The position numbers and the translations under genes are program-made. Of a DNA stretch of 36,864 nt, positions 1-6,976 are shown one piece after another (within the stretch, counting starts at the first letter, position 1; the number at the start of each line of letters is the position of its first letter). This DNA is from an uncultured Collinsella sp. (GTDB lineage: Bacteria; Actinomycetota; Coriobacteriia; Coriobacteriales; Coriobacteriaceae), in assembly GCA_900549555.1 (NCBI GenBank), contig UROO01000009.1:1-36864 (forward strand), given 5' to 3'. The notes under the pieces are model-generated. The model saw only the letters and a program-made list of their open reading frames with translations. It searched no databases and was not told the DNA's origin.

Positions 1-1524
1 GCCGAGGGTACGGAGGGTGCCGAGGCCGCCGAGCTGGCAGCCAAGCGCGACGCCATGACCGATGCCGAGCTGGCCGATGTGGTCGAGCGCACGGCCGTAC
101 TGCGTGCCGCGCAGGAGGCGGAAGACACACCCGAGGCCAAGGCCACGCTGCCGCGCCTGCGTGTGTCCGACATTGGCGAGGCGCGCCCCGAGCCGCCGCT
201 GGTCGTGGACACCACTGCTCCCATCCCCTGTCTGCGCCACGGCATCCCCACCAACCGTCTGGCCTACGCCATGCAGTATTTCGACCTGAGCTGCATCGCG
301 TTTGAAGACCTGCCCTATGTGACGCTGCTCTGCCGTCTGCTCAAACAGCTGCCCACGAGCGAGCACTCGGCCGAGGAGCTCGACAACCTGCTTGCCGGCA
401 AGCTGGGCTTTTTGAGCTTTACGACCGAGGTCATGACGCAGCCCGACGTGGACGGCGTGCGCCCCTACCTGCTGGTGAGCGCCGGCGCCCTGTCCGAGAA
501 GATCGATGCGCTGGCAAGCCTGCCGCGCGAGGTGTGGTCGAGCACGCTTTTGCTCGATGCCGATGCCGACCGCGTGCGCGACGTTCTCACGCAGATTCGC
601 ATTGGGCTTGAGCAGGGCTTTATCAACAACGGTCACTCGGCGGCGCTCGGTCGCGCGATGAGCTACAGCTCGCCTTCGGCCGTGGTGCGCGAGCAACTTT
701 CGGGCGTGGACTTCTATCTGTTCCTGCGCGATCTGCTCGACCACTTTGACAAGCGCGTGGACGGGCTGCGTACCAAGCTTGCCGAGCTGGCGGAGCGCAT
801 CTTTGTGGCCGATGGCTGCCTGGCGAGCTTTACCGGCAGCGATGAGGACTTTGACGCGTACTGGGACGCCGCGGGCGACCTGGGGCTTGGCGCGGGCGAC
901 GGCGCCGATGCCGGCCGCAACGCGCTCGTGGTGCCGGCGCCGTGCGACCGTCACGAGGCTTTCGTCATCCCCAGCGACATCTGCTTTGCGGCGCGCGCTT
1001 GCGATCCGCGCCGCCTGGGCATCGACGTGACGGGCACCTGGGCGGTTGCCGCCAACGCGCTCTCCTACGACTACCTGTGGAACGAGATCCGCGTTAAGGG
1101 CGGCGCGTACGGCTGCGGATTCCGCGCGGCCGGCGAGCGTCAGGCGGCGTTCTACACCTACCGCGACCCGGCGGTCGATCCTTCGATTGAGCGCATGGAA
1201 CGCGCGGGCGCATGGCTCGGCAGCTTTGAGCCCGACGAGGCCGCCTTCGAGGGCTTTATCGTGAGCTGCGTGAGCGGCATGGACGCGCCCGTGAAGCCGT
1301 ACGCGCTCACCAAACGCCGCAATACGACCTACCTGGCTGGGCTCGATCCGCACGCGCGCGAGGAGCGTCGCGCCCAGATGCTCGCGGCCATGCCCGTTGA
1401 GCTGCGCTCGCTCGGCGCCGATGTGACGCGCATCGCAGCCGCGTCGCCCACCTGCGTCTTTGGCGGCCGCGACGTCATCGCCAAGAGCAACGCCGGCTTT
1501 AACGTCATCGACCTGCTGGCCTAA
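1..1524 (+). CDS. M16C-family metallopeptidase, C-terminal part (5' truncated by window edge)
   Basis: The reading frame is already open at base 1, so the gene starts upstream and only about the last 507 residues are present. The text resembles the second half of Cym1/PreP-type (M16C) presequence peptidases: a linker leading into an M16C-associated region (a LPRLRVSDIG stretch near the start), then an M16-like half with the RVKGGAYGCGF motif near residue 355 of the part starting at base 55. The N-terminal zinc-binding HxxEH half should lie outside the window. Members of this family are large clamshell zinc peptidases that degrade peptides. A strong hairpin follows the stop codon, so it is probably the last gene of its transcript. 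The family call is from motif recognition; the substrate is unknown. Confidence 0.8.
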   Translation, partial: AEGTEGAEAAELAAKRDAMTDAELADVVERTAVLRAAQEAEDTPEAKATLPRLRVSDIGEARPEPPLVVDTTAPIPCLRHGIPTNRLAYAMQYFDLSCIAFEDLPYVTLLCRLLKQLPTSEHSAEELDNLLAGKLGFLSFTTEVMTQPDVDGVRPYLLVSAGALSEKIDALASLPREVWSSTLLLDADADRVRDVLTQIRIGLEQGFINNGHSAALGRAMSYSSPSAVVREQLSGVDFYLFLRDLLDHFDKRVDGLRTKLAELAERIFVADGCLASFTGSDEDFDAYWDAAGDLGLGAGDGADAGRNALVVPAPCDRHEAFVIPSDICFAARACDPRRLGIDVTGTWAVAANALSYDYLWNEIRVKGGAYGCGFRAAGERQAAFYTYRDPAVDPSIERMERAGAWLGSFEPDEAAFEGFIVSCVSGMDAPVKPYALTKRRNTTYLAGLDPHAREERRAQMLAAMPVELRSLGADVTRIAAASPTCVFGGRDVIAKSNAGFNVIDLLA

Positions 1525-1529
1525 CGCAC

Positions 1530-1568
1530 AAAGGTAGATTTTTGGGACATGCCTAAAAATCTACCTTT
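1530..1568. terminator. Hairpin terminator; first copy of the GGGACATGCC palindrome
   Basis: Arms 1530-1543 and 1555-1568 pair perfectly over 14 bp around an 11-nt loop carrying GGGACATGCC. The stem begins with A's and ends in T's, so it can terminate in either direction. It sits 6 nt after the M16C stop codon. A degenerate second copy lies near 5784-5820. Confidence 0.75.
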
Positions 1569-1624
1569 TCTTTTGCCGCGGACCGGGCAGGCGGCCCGAC
1601 TTCGGCCCGCCCCGTCCCACCAGT

Positions 1625-1687
1625 TTTGTCTCGATCTGTAACAGCTAGGCCCATTTATGTCGAGTTACTGTTACAGATCGAGACAAA
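1625..1687. repeat. Perfect 20-bp inverted repeat
   Basis: Arms 1625-1644 and 1668-1687 are exact reverse complements (core TCTCGATCTGTAACAG) separated by 23 nt. It has no flanking T-tract and encodes nothing convincing. It looks like an interspersed palindromic element; only one copy is seen here. Confidence 0.8.
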
Positions 1688-1712
1688 CCGCCGCAGACAT
1701 CCGCCCTTCAGC

Positions 1713-1750
1713 AAAAACCACCGCAAAGGGGACAGGCACCTTTGTGGTGG
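1713..1750. repeat. GGGGACAGGCACC palindromic element, copy 1
   Basis: Arms AACCACCGCAAAGG and CCTTTGTGGTGGTT flank a GGACAGG-type core, with one mismatch between arms. The same element recurs in inverse orientation at about 13424-13461. Confidence 0.75.
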
Positions 1751-1752
1751 TT

Positions 1753-1788
1753 CGAACACTTGTTCTATCCGTACACATGTTCTATAGT
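1753..1788 (+). promoter_or_regulatory. Two LexA/SOS-like boxes overlapping a promoter
   Basis: Two near-identical sites occur 17 bp apart: CGAACACTTGTTCT (from 1753) and CGTACACATGTTCT (from 1770). The first fits the Gram-positive LexA core GAAC-N4-GTTC exactly; the second differs at one position. They overlap a plausible sigma-A promoter, TTGTTC (1760-1765), 17 bp, TATAGT (1783-1788), pointing toward hicA. Control by LexA is inferred from the motif only. Confidence 0.55.
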
Positions 1789-1796
1789 AGCGGTGC

Positions 1797-1834
1797 TTGC
1801 ATCGGACTTAAATTGCAACTAGGATATAGTTGCA
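1797..1834 (+). promoter_or_regulatory. Second hicAB promoter with palindromic operator
   Basis: A second possible promoter is TTGCAT (1797-1802), 17 bp, TAGGAT (1820-1825). Overlapping its -10 is the perfect palindrome TGCAACTA-N5-TAGTTGCA (1814-1834), 15 bp before hicA. HicB proteins with C-terminal DNA-binding domains usually repress their own operon, so this is the natural HicB operator candidate. Confidence 0.5.
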
Positions 1835-1848
1835 GAATGTGAGGCGGG

Positions 1849-2112
1849 ATGACGCGGACCGATAAACTCATCGCCCAACTGCTTAGCTGCCCTTCGACGT
1901 ATCGGTATACCGATTTTTTAAAAGTCATGGCTTCATATGGCTTTGAAATGGACAACAAAGGCAAGACGTCCGGATCGCGCATTCGCTTCTACAGGCCATC
2001 GGACGGCAGGATGTTCGTAATGCACGCGCCACATCCATCTGACGAATTGACAGCGGGGACCATTCGAAACATCGTTCGATTTCTGCAAGATGTCGGAGGT
2101 AGTCATGAGTAA
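1849..2112 (+). CDS. hicA: HicA-family mRNA interferase toxin
   Basis: An 87-residue protein of the HicA/YcfA fold, a small double-stranded-RNA-binding-like toxin that cleaves mRNA. Matching family features are the N-terminal region with YRYTDFLKVMASYGFEM, the GSRIRFYRP strand, and the HAPHPSDELTAGTIRNIV end, where the conserved catalytic-type His and the GT turn lie. The ATG at 1849 follows GAGGCGGG. The gene overlaps hicB by 8 nt, so the two are translated together. The toxin-first order is usual for this family. Composition is visibly less GC-rich than the flanking genes, as expected for an acquired toxin-antitoxin module. Confidence 0.88.
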   Translation: MTRTDKLIAQLLSCPSTYRYTDFLKVMASYGFEMDNKGKTSGSRIRFYRPSDGRMFVMHAPHPSDELTAGTIRNIVRFLQDVGGSHE

Positions 2113-2434
2113 CGTTTTGGCATACAAGGGCTATTTCGCCCCAGTCGAGTTCGATGCCGAACAGCATGTGCTAACAGGTATGGTCACCGGCATTAGGGAC
2201 GCAATCGTATTTGAAGGCTCCACGGTTAAAGAAGTGGAGCAATGCTTCCACGACGCCGTTGACGATTACCTTGAGTTTTGCGCCGAGAAAGGCAAGGAAC
2301 CCGAGCGGGCTTTTAAGGGCTCGTTCAACGTAAGAACGGGTTCCGAGCTTCATAAGCAAGCAGCGCTGGCAGCGGCAAAGAAGGGTGAGTCACTCAATAA
2401 GTTTGTGACTGAAGCAATTGCTGCAGCGTTATAG
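2105..2434 (+). CDS. hicB: HicB-family antitoxin
   Basis: A 109-residue antitoxin for the upstream HicA. The N-terminal half is the partly degraded RNase-H-like HicB domain (YKGYFAPVEFDAEQHVLTG, followed by GSTVKEVEQCFHDAVDDYLEF). The C-terminal part (FNVRTGSELHKQAALAAAKKGESLNKFV) is a ribbon-helix-helix DNA-binding domain. Start 2105 is chosen because GGAGG at 2095-2099 sits just before it; an in-frame ATG at 2090 has no better site. It should neutralise HicA by direct binding and repress the operon, probably at the palindrome 1814-1834. Confidence 0.88.
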   Translation: MSNVLAYKGYFAPVEFDAEQHVLTGMVTGIRDAIVFEGSTVKEVEQCFHDAVDDYLEFCAEKGKEPERAFKGSFNVRTGSELHKQAALAAAKKGESLNKFVTEAIAAAL

Positions 2435-2531
2435 CATTAACGCCTAGGCCCAAACAACCACAAAGGGCGCAGTTCGCAGGCATATTTGCAGTGGCTTTAC
2501 TGCTCATATCGCGTTTGCCCAGGTAAAAGCT

Positions 2532-2566
2532 GCCAAAATAAACCTGTCCCTTTTTGGTAGATTTGG
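2532..2566. repeat. GGGACAGGTTTATTTTGG element, copy 1
   Basis: In minus orientation it reads TACCAAAAAGGGACAGGTTT followed by ATTTTGGCAG and a TTTTACCTGGG tail. CCAAAA and TTTTGG arms make a hairpin around the core. It ends 15 bp before the start of the next gene and adds a spurious TTG-initiated extension to that reading frame. Other copies are at about 12234-12280, 14112-14158 and 21612-21650. Confidence 0.75.
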
Positions 2567-2580
2567 GAGATGAGGCTGGA

Positions 2581-3177
2581 ATGGATAAGGCTGAGTTGCG
2601 GCGGGCGGTGATTGCTCGGCGCGATGCTATTGATTTGGATGTTCGGGCAGCGAAGTCTGCTGTTGTATGCGCGCGGCTTGTTGAGCTGATGGAGTCCAGC
2701 GGCACTGCGGGCCAACGCACCGTTGCCGTCTATGCCGCGATGGGTTCCGAAGTCGACCCCGCCGCGTTTGCCGCCGCGGCCGCCAAATGCGGCTGGCGCG
2801 TGGCCTATCCGTGCATGCTCTCGGCAACAGACGCCATGGCTTATGGCCAGCGCATGTGCATGCGGGCAGTCTCTGCCGGCGATGCGTCCGAGGCCCCGTA
2901 TATTGCTCATCCCACGCGGGTCTTCGCGGCTACGGACGTCGACAGCAGCCGCTTCCCCACCGTGCCTGCCGCCGAGCTCGACATGATTATCGTGCCGCTC
3001 GTGGCTTTCGACCGCACCGGCGCGCGCCTAGGCTACGGCGGCGGCTGCTACGACCGCTACCTGCCCACAGTTGCACCTGAATGCCTAATCGTCGGCATCG
3101 CCTTTGACGAGCAACGCGTCGACCACGTTCCCACCGATGCGCACGACCTGCCGCTGTCCCACATCGTCAGCGCCTAG
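2581..3177 (+). CDS. 5-formyltetrahydrofolate cyclo-ligase
   Basis: A 198-residue cytosolic enzyme that converts 5-formyl-THF to 5,10-methenyl-THF using ATP. The family hallmarks are an N-terminal basic helix (DKAELRRAVIARRDAI), a central region of the VAVYAAMGSEVDP type, and the C-terminal ATP/folate-site motif GARLGYGGGCYDRYL (about residues 150-164). The ATG at 2581 is taken as the start, with GAGG 7 nt upstream; a longer TTG-initiated frame from 2554 is made of repeat sequence and is unlikely to be native. The gene stands alone, between hicB and a convergent gene. Confidence 0.92.
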   Translation: MDKAELRRAVIARRDAIDLDVRAAKSAVVCARLVELMESSGTAGQRTVAVYAAMGSEVDPAAFAAAAAKCGWRVAYPCMLSATDAMAYGQRMCMRAVSAGDASEAPYIAHPTRVFAATDVDSSRFPTVPAAELDMIIVPLVAFDRTGARLGYGGGCYDRYLPTVAPECLIVGIAFDEQRVDHVPTDAHDLPLSHIVSA

Positions 3178-3202
3178 CCGCCGCTGTATCGCACCCGCAA
3201 GA

Positions 3203-3318
3203 TGAGCGTGGAAAATCTCCCACTTTGAGCCCCCTTGCGAGCTAAAAACGGGAGATTATCCACGCTCATTCAACAAGCGTCCGAAAATCCACGCTCGTCC
3301 GTCCGATTTTCCACGCTT
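3203..3318. repeat. Composite GAGCGTGGATAAT repeat, copy 1
   Basis: An inverted pair (arms of about 19 bp, TGAGCGTGGAAAATCTCCC against its reverse complement with one change) spans 3203-3268. Two further single units, CCGAAAATCCACGCTCG (3281-3297) and GTCCGATTTTCCACGCTTG (3300-3318), follow. It lies between two convergent genes and may serve as a bidirectional terminator. Copies 2 and 3 are at 4602-4718 and 11207-11300. Confidence 0.85.
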
Positions 3319-3344
3319 GTGCAGCCAAACGCTCTGCAACTGCC

Positions 3345-4307
3345 TCAGCACGCACGCGGCACGCCGGCGACCTTGAGCTTGCGATCGAACTTTGTCGGAT
3401 CCCTTAGATCATCCCAGCACAAGCGCACGATCTTGCAGTTATCAAGCAGCGAAAGCCTCGACTCGCGCTGGCGCTCATCGAACTGCGTCTTCGCAAGCTT
3501 GCCCTCCTCCGCCGCCTTCTCGCTTTTAACAAATCCGTCGAACTCCCCGATAATCAGCCGGTCGCCCACGCGCCACAAGTAGTCGACGCGATACGGTCGT
3601 CCCGGCTCAACCGGGTCGAACAGCTCAACTTGCAACTCCGGCGTCTGCCAGCCGCGCTCGATCATCAGGGCGCGCGCCTTGGACTCGCCGCCGCTTTCCG
3701 ACAGCCCATCGGCACATCGTGCAACCCTGCGCGCCGTCACAACACCGCGACGATTCAGGCCAAGCTTGTCGACAGTCTCAACGAGATGCTCCTTCGACAA
3801 AAGTTGCTCATGGAACGCCGAATCCGCGATGATCAGTCCCTCGACAAACGATGCATCGACCAAGCAATCCGTAATCGTTTGATCGATATCGGTCACGGCG
3901 ATATCCATCTGGGTGGCCCGTGTTTGACGAGCATAGCGATGACGAATGACCTGAGAGCCCCGCGTCGTCGATTGGGGCGGCATCGCGGCGATATGGATGT
4001 GCGTCAAATTGGCATGCGAAACCGAAAGGCCATAGATAACAGCCGCCGTATAGGAGCAAAATGTCCAGTCGGGGTGCTTTTGCGCAAGCGCCCGCACCCG
4101 ATGCAGATAACGCTGCCGAAACTTGAGCTCGGACCAGTATTCCGGACGCGCATACAGCCCCGGCATGACCGCTTCGAGACTTCCCGCCTCCGCCCGCCGC
4201 TGAATCTGCTTTGCCTCCGCCGCCGTGCGCGCGTACACGCAGCTCATCTGCTGTTCGCATGCTTTAATGTGACTTGCAAGCCTTTGATTCGCCGTCATGT
4301 TTCCCAT
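3345..4307 (-). CDS. AbiEi-antitoxin-like / DUF559-like protein
   Basis: A protein of about 320 residues. The N-terminal part (SLEAVMPGLYARPEYW, then a long helix, then WTFCSYTAAVIYGLSVSHAN) has the order of AbiEi-type transcriptional regulators: a winged helix followed by an AbiEi core. The C-terminal part (VDYLWRVGDRLIIGEFDG, then a K/E-rich helix, then KIVRLCWDDL) resembles the PD-(D/E)XK-like DUF559/Vsr fold, with D, E and K residues placed plausibly for a nuclease or its relic. No AbiEii nucleotidyltransferase partner is adjacent. Start 4307 is preceded by GGGAGG; a longer frame to 4385 has no ribosome site. Function is unproven; it may be a stand-alone defence-related or regulatory protein. 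Confidence 0.6.
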   Translation of the reverse strand: MGNMTANQRLASHIKACEQQMSCVYARTAAEAKQIQRRAEAGSLEAVMPGLYARPEYWSELKFRQRYLHRVRALAQKHPDWTFCSYTAAVIYGLSVSHANLTHIHIAAMPPQSTTRGSQVIRHRYARQTRATQMDIAVTDIDQTITDCLVDASFVEGLIIADSAFHEQLLSKEHLVETVDKLGLNRRGVVTARRVARCADGLSESGGESKARALMIERGWQTPELQVELFDPVEPGRPYRVDYLWRVGDRLIIGEFDGFVKSEKAAEEGKLAKTQFDERQRESRLSLLDNCKIVRLCWDDLRDPTKFDRKLKVAGVPRAC

Positions 4308-4601
4308 GTCGCCTCCCGACTCTTGGAACGGCGCAAACGTACCAGACGGTTTCATGCGAAGTCTAACCAAATGCTGTCCAGGCACTGACCAAATACATGA
4401 CGGTTTTGGACGTTTTAGGCTGATGGCTTATATCTGCAGGCAGAAGCCTTACCGAGAGGTCCCTGTCTCCACAATTTGGCGCCTTGGTCCATCGGATTAT
4501 CAGAAAGAAAAACCCGTCGAGATTCAAGACCACGCCAAATGCGACTTTGCCTCTGCACGCACCGTCTCTTAGCCGAGCCATCGGCATCTACATATAAAAA
4601 A
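4308..4601. other. Gene-free stretch upstream of the AbiEi-like gene
   Basis: Several short open frames cross here on both strands, but none has a convincing ribosome site or family resemblance. No clear promoter, RNA or repeat is seen up to the composite repeat beginning at 4602. It probably contains the 5' region of the minus-strand AbiEi-like gene. Confidence 0.4.
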
Positions 4602-4718
4602 TGAGCGTGGATAATCTCCCGTTTTGAGCCTAGTTTCAAGCCAAAAGTGGGAGATTATCCACGCTCGATTTGTAAACGTCCGAAAATCCACGCTCGCGTG
4701 TCCGATAATCCACGCTCG
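4602..4718. repeat. Composite GAGCGTGGATAAT repeat, copy 2
   Basis: The inverted pair 4602-4667 has arms GAGCGTGGATAATCTCCC and its reverse complement. It is followed by two single units ending in CCACGCTCG, at about 4678-4697 and 4700-4718. The architecture matches copy 1. It lies just downstream of the metA stop codon. Confidence 0.85.
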
Positions 4719-4760
4719 TCATGCCGTGAGCACAGCCACAGTCGCAGCCACGGCCGCAGC

Positions 4761-5687
4761 CTAGTGCTCCTCGCCGGCGCGGGCCAGGTCGTAGGGCGTG
4801 GTCTGGTAGACGTAGTAGTTGAGCCAGTTGGTGTAGAACAGCTGAGCCTGACTGCGCCAGACGTTGCGCGGCTCGGCGGTGGGGTCGTCGTTCGGGAAGT
4901 AATGCGCCGGCACCTGAGGGTTAAGCCCGCGCTTCACGTCGCGCTCGTACTCCAAACGCAGCGTGTCGGTATCGTACTCGGGATGGCCAAAGACAAAGAA
5001 GCGGCGGCTGTCGGTCGACTTGACGATGTACAGGCCCACCTCGTCGGACACGGCCACGACCTCAAGCTGCGGCTCGGCCTCCACGTCCTCGCGGCGCACA
5101 TCGGTGTTGCGCGAATGCACGGCATAGAAACGGTCGTCAAAGCCGCGAACCAGCGGGCTTTGCGGCTTCACCAGATAATGCTCAAACACGCCACTCGCCT
5201 TTGCCGGCAGGTCGTGCTTCTGGATACCGTAATGATGGTACAGGCCGGCCTGCGCGCCCCAACAAATGTGCAGCGTAGAGTGCACGTGCGTGGTGGACCA
5301 ATCCATGATCTGGCAGAGCTCGGGCCAGTAGTCGACCTCCTCGAACGGCATCTGCTCCACCGGCGCGCCCGTGATGATCAGGCCGTCGTAGTGGATGTCG
5401 CGGATGTCGTCGAACGTGCGGTAAAACGTCTCCAGGTGGCCGGCGCTCACGTGCGTGGCTTCGTGCGTTTTGGTGCGCAGCAGGTCCACCTCCACCTGCA
5501 GCGGCGTGTTAGAGAGCTTGCGCATGATCTGCGTCTCGGTGGCGATCTTGGTGGGCATGAGGTTGAGGATGAGCACGCGCAGCGGACGGATGTCCTGGTG
5601 CAGCGCGCGGTACTCGGTCATGACAAAGATGTTCTCGCTCTCGAGCTGCGCGGCGGCAGGGAGGGCGTCGGGAATACGAATGGGCAT
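4761..5687 (-). CDS. metA: Homoserine O-acetyltransferase, MetA family
   Basis: A 308-residue MetA-type acyltransferase (class-I glutamine amidotransferase-like fold) that activates homoserine at the first committed step of methionine synthesis. Catalytic Cys142 lies in HICWGAQAGLYHHYG and His235/Glu237 in FGHPEYD, all at the canonical numbers. Residue 111, in TGAPVEQ, is Glu. In characterised MetA proteins Glu111 goes with acetyl-CoA use and Gly111 with succinyl-CoA, so this enzyme is predicted to make O-acetylhomoserine. The ATG follows TAAGGAG. The gene is divergent from the dehydrogenase at 5898. No SAM riboswitch is recognisable in the 5' region. Confidence 0.95.
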   Translation of the reverse strand: MPIRIPDALPAAAQLESENIFVMTEYRALHQDIRPLRVLILNLMPTKIATETQIMRKLSNTPLQVEVDLLRTKTHEATHVSAGHLETFYRTFDDIRDIHYDGLIITGAPVEQMPFEEVDYWPELCQIMDWSTTHVHSTLHICWGAQAGLYHHYGIQKHDLPAKASGVFEHYLVKPQSPLVRGFDDRFYAVHSRNTDVRREDVEAEPQLEVVAVSDEVGLYIVKSTDSRRFFVFGHPEYDTDTLRLEYERDVKRGLNPQVPAHYFPNDDPTAEPRNVWRSQAQLFYTNWLNYYVYQTTPYDLARAGEEH

Positions 5688-5783
5688 GGATGCTCCTTAC
5701 GAGTTAGTTGCAGCTATGGTACAACGACCGGCCCCATCCGCGCGAGCGCATCGCCCAGCGATGCCGTCAGCGGCCCAAATCAC

Positions 5784-5820
5784 TCCAAAAGTAGAGATTA
5801 AGGCATGTCCCAAAATCTGC
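5784..5820. repeat. Degenerate copy of the GGGACATGCC palindrome
   Basis: Reading on the minus strand, GCAGATTTTGGGACATGCCT is followed by TAATCTCTACTTTT. This matches the element at 1530-1568 with several changes that weaken the stem. It lies in the divergent promoter region of metA and the dehydrogenase. Confidence 0.6.
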
Positions 5821-5831
5821 GGCGCTTTAGC

Positions 5832-5860
5832 CTGGCAAAGTGGCGGCAGGAAGCTACAAT
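5832..5860 (+). promoter_or_regulatory. Promoter of the L-2-hydroxyacid dehydrogenase
   Basis: CTGGCA (5832-5837), a 17-bp spacer and TACAAT (5855-5860) give a fair sigma-A promoter 37 bp upstream of the ATG. It is assigned by motif and position only. Confidence 0.45.
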
Positions 5861-5897
5861 GGTTCGACGCGAAAAACTCGGCCGAAAGGATACATAT

Positions 5898-6875
5898 ATG
5901 TACCAGACGCGTAAGATCGGTGTGGTCGGCCAGGGCCACGTAGGAGCACATGTCGCCAACAGCCTGCTCATGCAGGGCATTGCCGATGAGCTGTACCTGT
6001 GCGATATCAACGAGGCCAAAGTGACGTCCGAGGTCCAGGACCTGCGTGACTCCCTTTCGTTTGTCCCGTACAACACCAAGATCGTCAATTGCTACGACCA
6101 CTACGAGGAGCTGGCCTGCTGCGACGTCATCGTCAACGCCGCCGGCAAGGTCGCGCTGGCCGCCGGCAACCGCGACGGCGAGCTGTTCTTTACCACCGAC
6201 GCCGCCCGCACCTTTGCCAAGCGCATCGTCGACGCCGGCTTTGACGGCATCTTCGTGAGCATCTCCAACCCCTGCGACGTCGTGTGCACCGAGCTGTGGC
6301 ACCTGACCGGCTACGATCCCAAGAAGATCATCGGCTCGGGCTGCGGCCTGGATTCCGCCCGCCTGCGCACCGAGATCTCCAAGAAGGTCGGTGTGAGCCC
6401 CAAGTCCATCGATGCCTACATGATCGGCGAGCACGGCTTTAGCCAGCTTGCGGCCTTTAAGGCCGCAACCATCGCCGGCAAGAGCCTCAACGAGCTTCAG
6501 GCCGAGAACCCCGACAAGTACGCCTTCGACCACATGGAGGTCGAGGAGCTTGCACGCAAGGGCGGCTATGTGACCTACCAGGGCAAGCAGTGCACCGAGT
6601 ACGCCGTCGCCAACTCCGCCGCGCGCGTCTGCGCCGCCGTTCTGCACAACGAGCACGCCGTGCTTTCCGCCTCCACGCTTATGACCGGCCAGTATGGCGA
6701 GGAGGGCATCTTCACCTCCCTGCCGTGCGTGATCGGCGCCGAGGGCGTCGAGGAGGTCTACACGCTGGACCTGTCCGAGTACGAGCTCGAGGGCTTCCAC
6801 AAGAGCTGCCAGCACATCCGCGACAACATCGCCCAGCTCGACTGGTGGGACGCCGAAGGCGTTGTCGGCAAGTAG
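5898..6875 (+). CDS. L-lactate / L-2-hydroxyisocaproate dehydrogenase family protein
   Basis: A 325-residue NAD-dependent dehydrogenase of the LDH/MDH superfamily. It has the nucleotide-binding GQGHVGAHVA loop (residues 11-20), the ISNPCDV strand, LDSARLR with the substrate-side Asp152/Arg155, and the catalytic His179 in IGEHGFSQ. The mobile specificity loop (AAGKVALAAGNRDGE, about residues 81-95) lacks the usual LDH Q-K-P-G-E-T-R pattern. Together with EEELARKGGY and the TEYAVANSA segment, it looks more like L-2-hydroxyisocaproate dehydrogenase. It probably reduces pyruvate or branched 2-oxo acids to reoxidise NADH. Start 5898 follows GAAAGGA at 7 nt; an upstream in-frame ATG at 5805 lies within repeat and promoter sequence. 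Confidence 0.85.
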   Translation: MYQTRKIGVVGQGHVGAHVANSLLMQGIADELYLCDINEAKVTSEVQDLRDSLSFVPYNTKIVNCYDHYEELACCDVIVNAAGKVALAAGNRDGELFFTTDAARTFAKRIVDAGFDGIFVSISNPCDVVCTELWHLTGYDPKKIIGSGCGLDSARLRTEISKKVGVSPKSIDAYMIGEHGFSQLAAFKAATIAGKSLNELQAENPDKYAFDHMEVEELARKGGYVTYQGKQCTEYAVANSAARVCAAVLHNEHAVLSASTLMTGQYGEEGIFTSLPCVIGAEGVEEVYTLDLSEYELEGFHKSCQHIRDNIAQLDWWDAEGVVGK

Positions 6876-6918
6876 GCCGCTGGCTGCCGCAACCTTGCAA
6901 ATCTAAGCGCGATACTAA

Positions 6919-6959
6919 GCAGGCCGCACCGGAATAGTACCGGCGCGGCCCGCTTTTTT
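6919..6959 (+). terminator. Rho-independent terminator of the dehydrogenase gene
   Basis: Arms 6919-6932 and 6940-6953 (GCAGGCCGCACCGG with CCGGCGCGGCCCGC, two wobble pairs) surround a 7-nt loop and are followed by six T's. It lies about 45 nt after the stop codon. Confidence 0.9.
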
Positions 6960-6976
6960 GCTCATGCAACACGTTT

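Noticed and set aside
1657..1842. 61-residue open frame upstream of hicA
   Set aside because: It runs through two palindromic repeats and the promoter region, has no ribosome site and no family resemblance.
2554..2580. N-terminal extension of the cyclo-ligase from TTG
   Set aside because: The extra codons lie in a repeat element and the ATG at 2581 has a proper ribosome site and matches the family start.
5688..5800. SAM riboswitch before metA
   Set aside because: No conserved SAM-I or SAM-II elements or anti-terminator could be recognised in the short leader.
4647..5801. 384-residue plus-strand open frame over metA
   Set aside because: It is the antisense shadow of metA; high GC content leaves long open frames on the opposite strand. 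MetA motifs are decisive.
5697..6815. 372-residue minus-strand frame over the dehydrogenase
   Set aside because: Composition (Gly/Ala/Val/Leu/Asp/His) is typical of antisense translation; the plus-strand dehydrogenase is clear.
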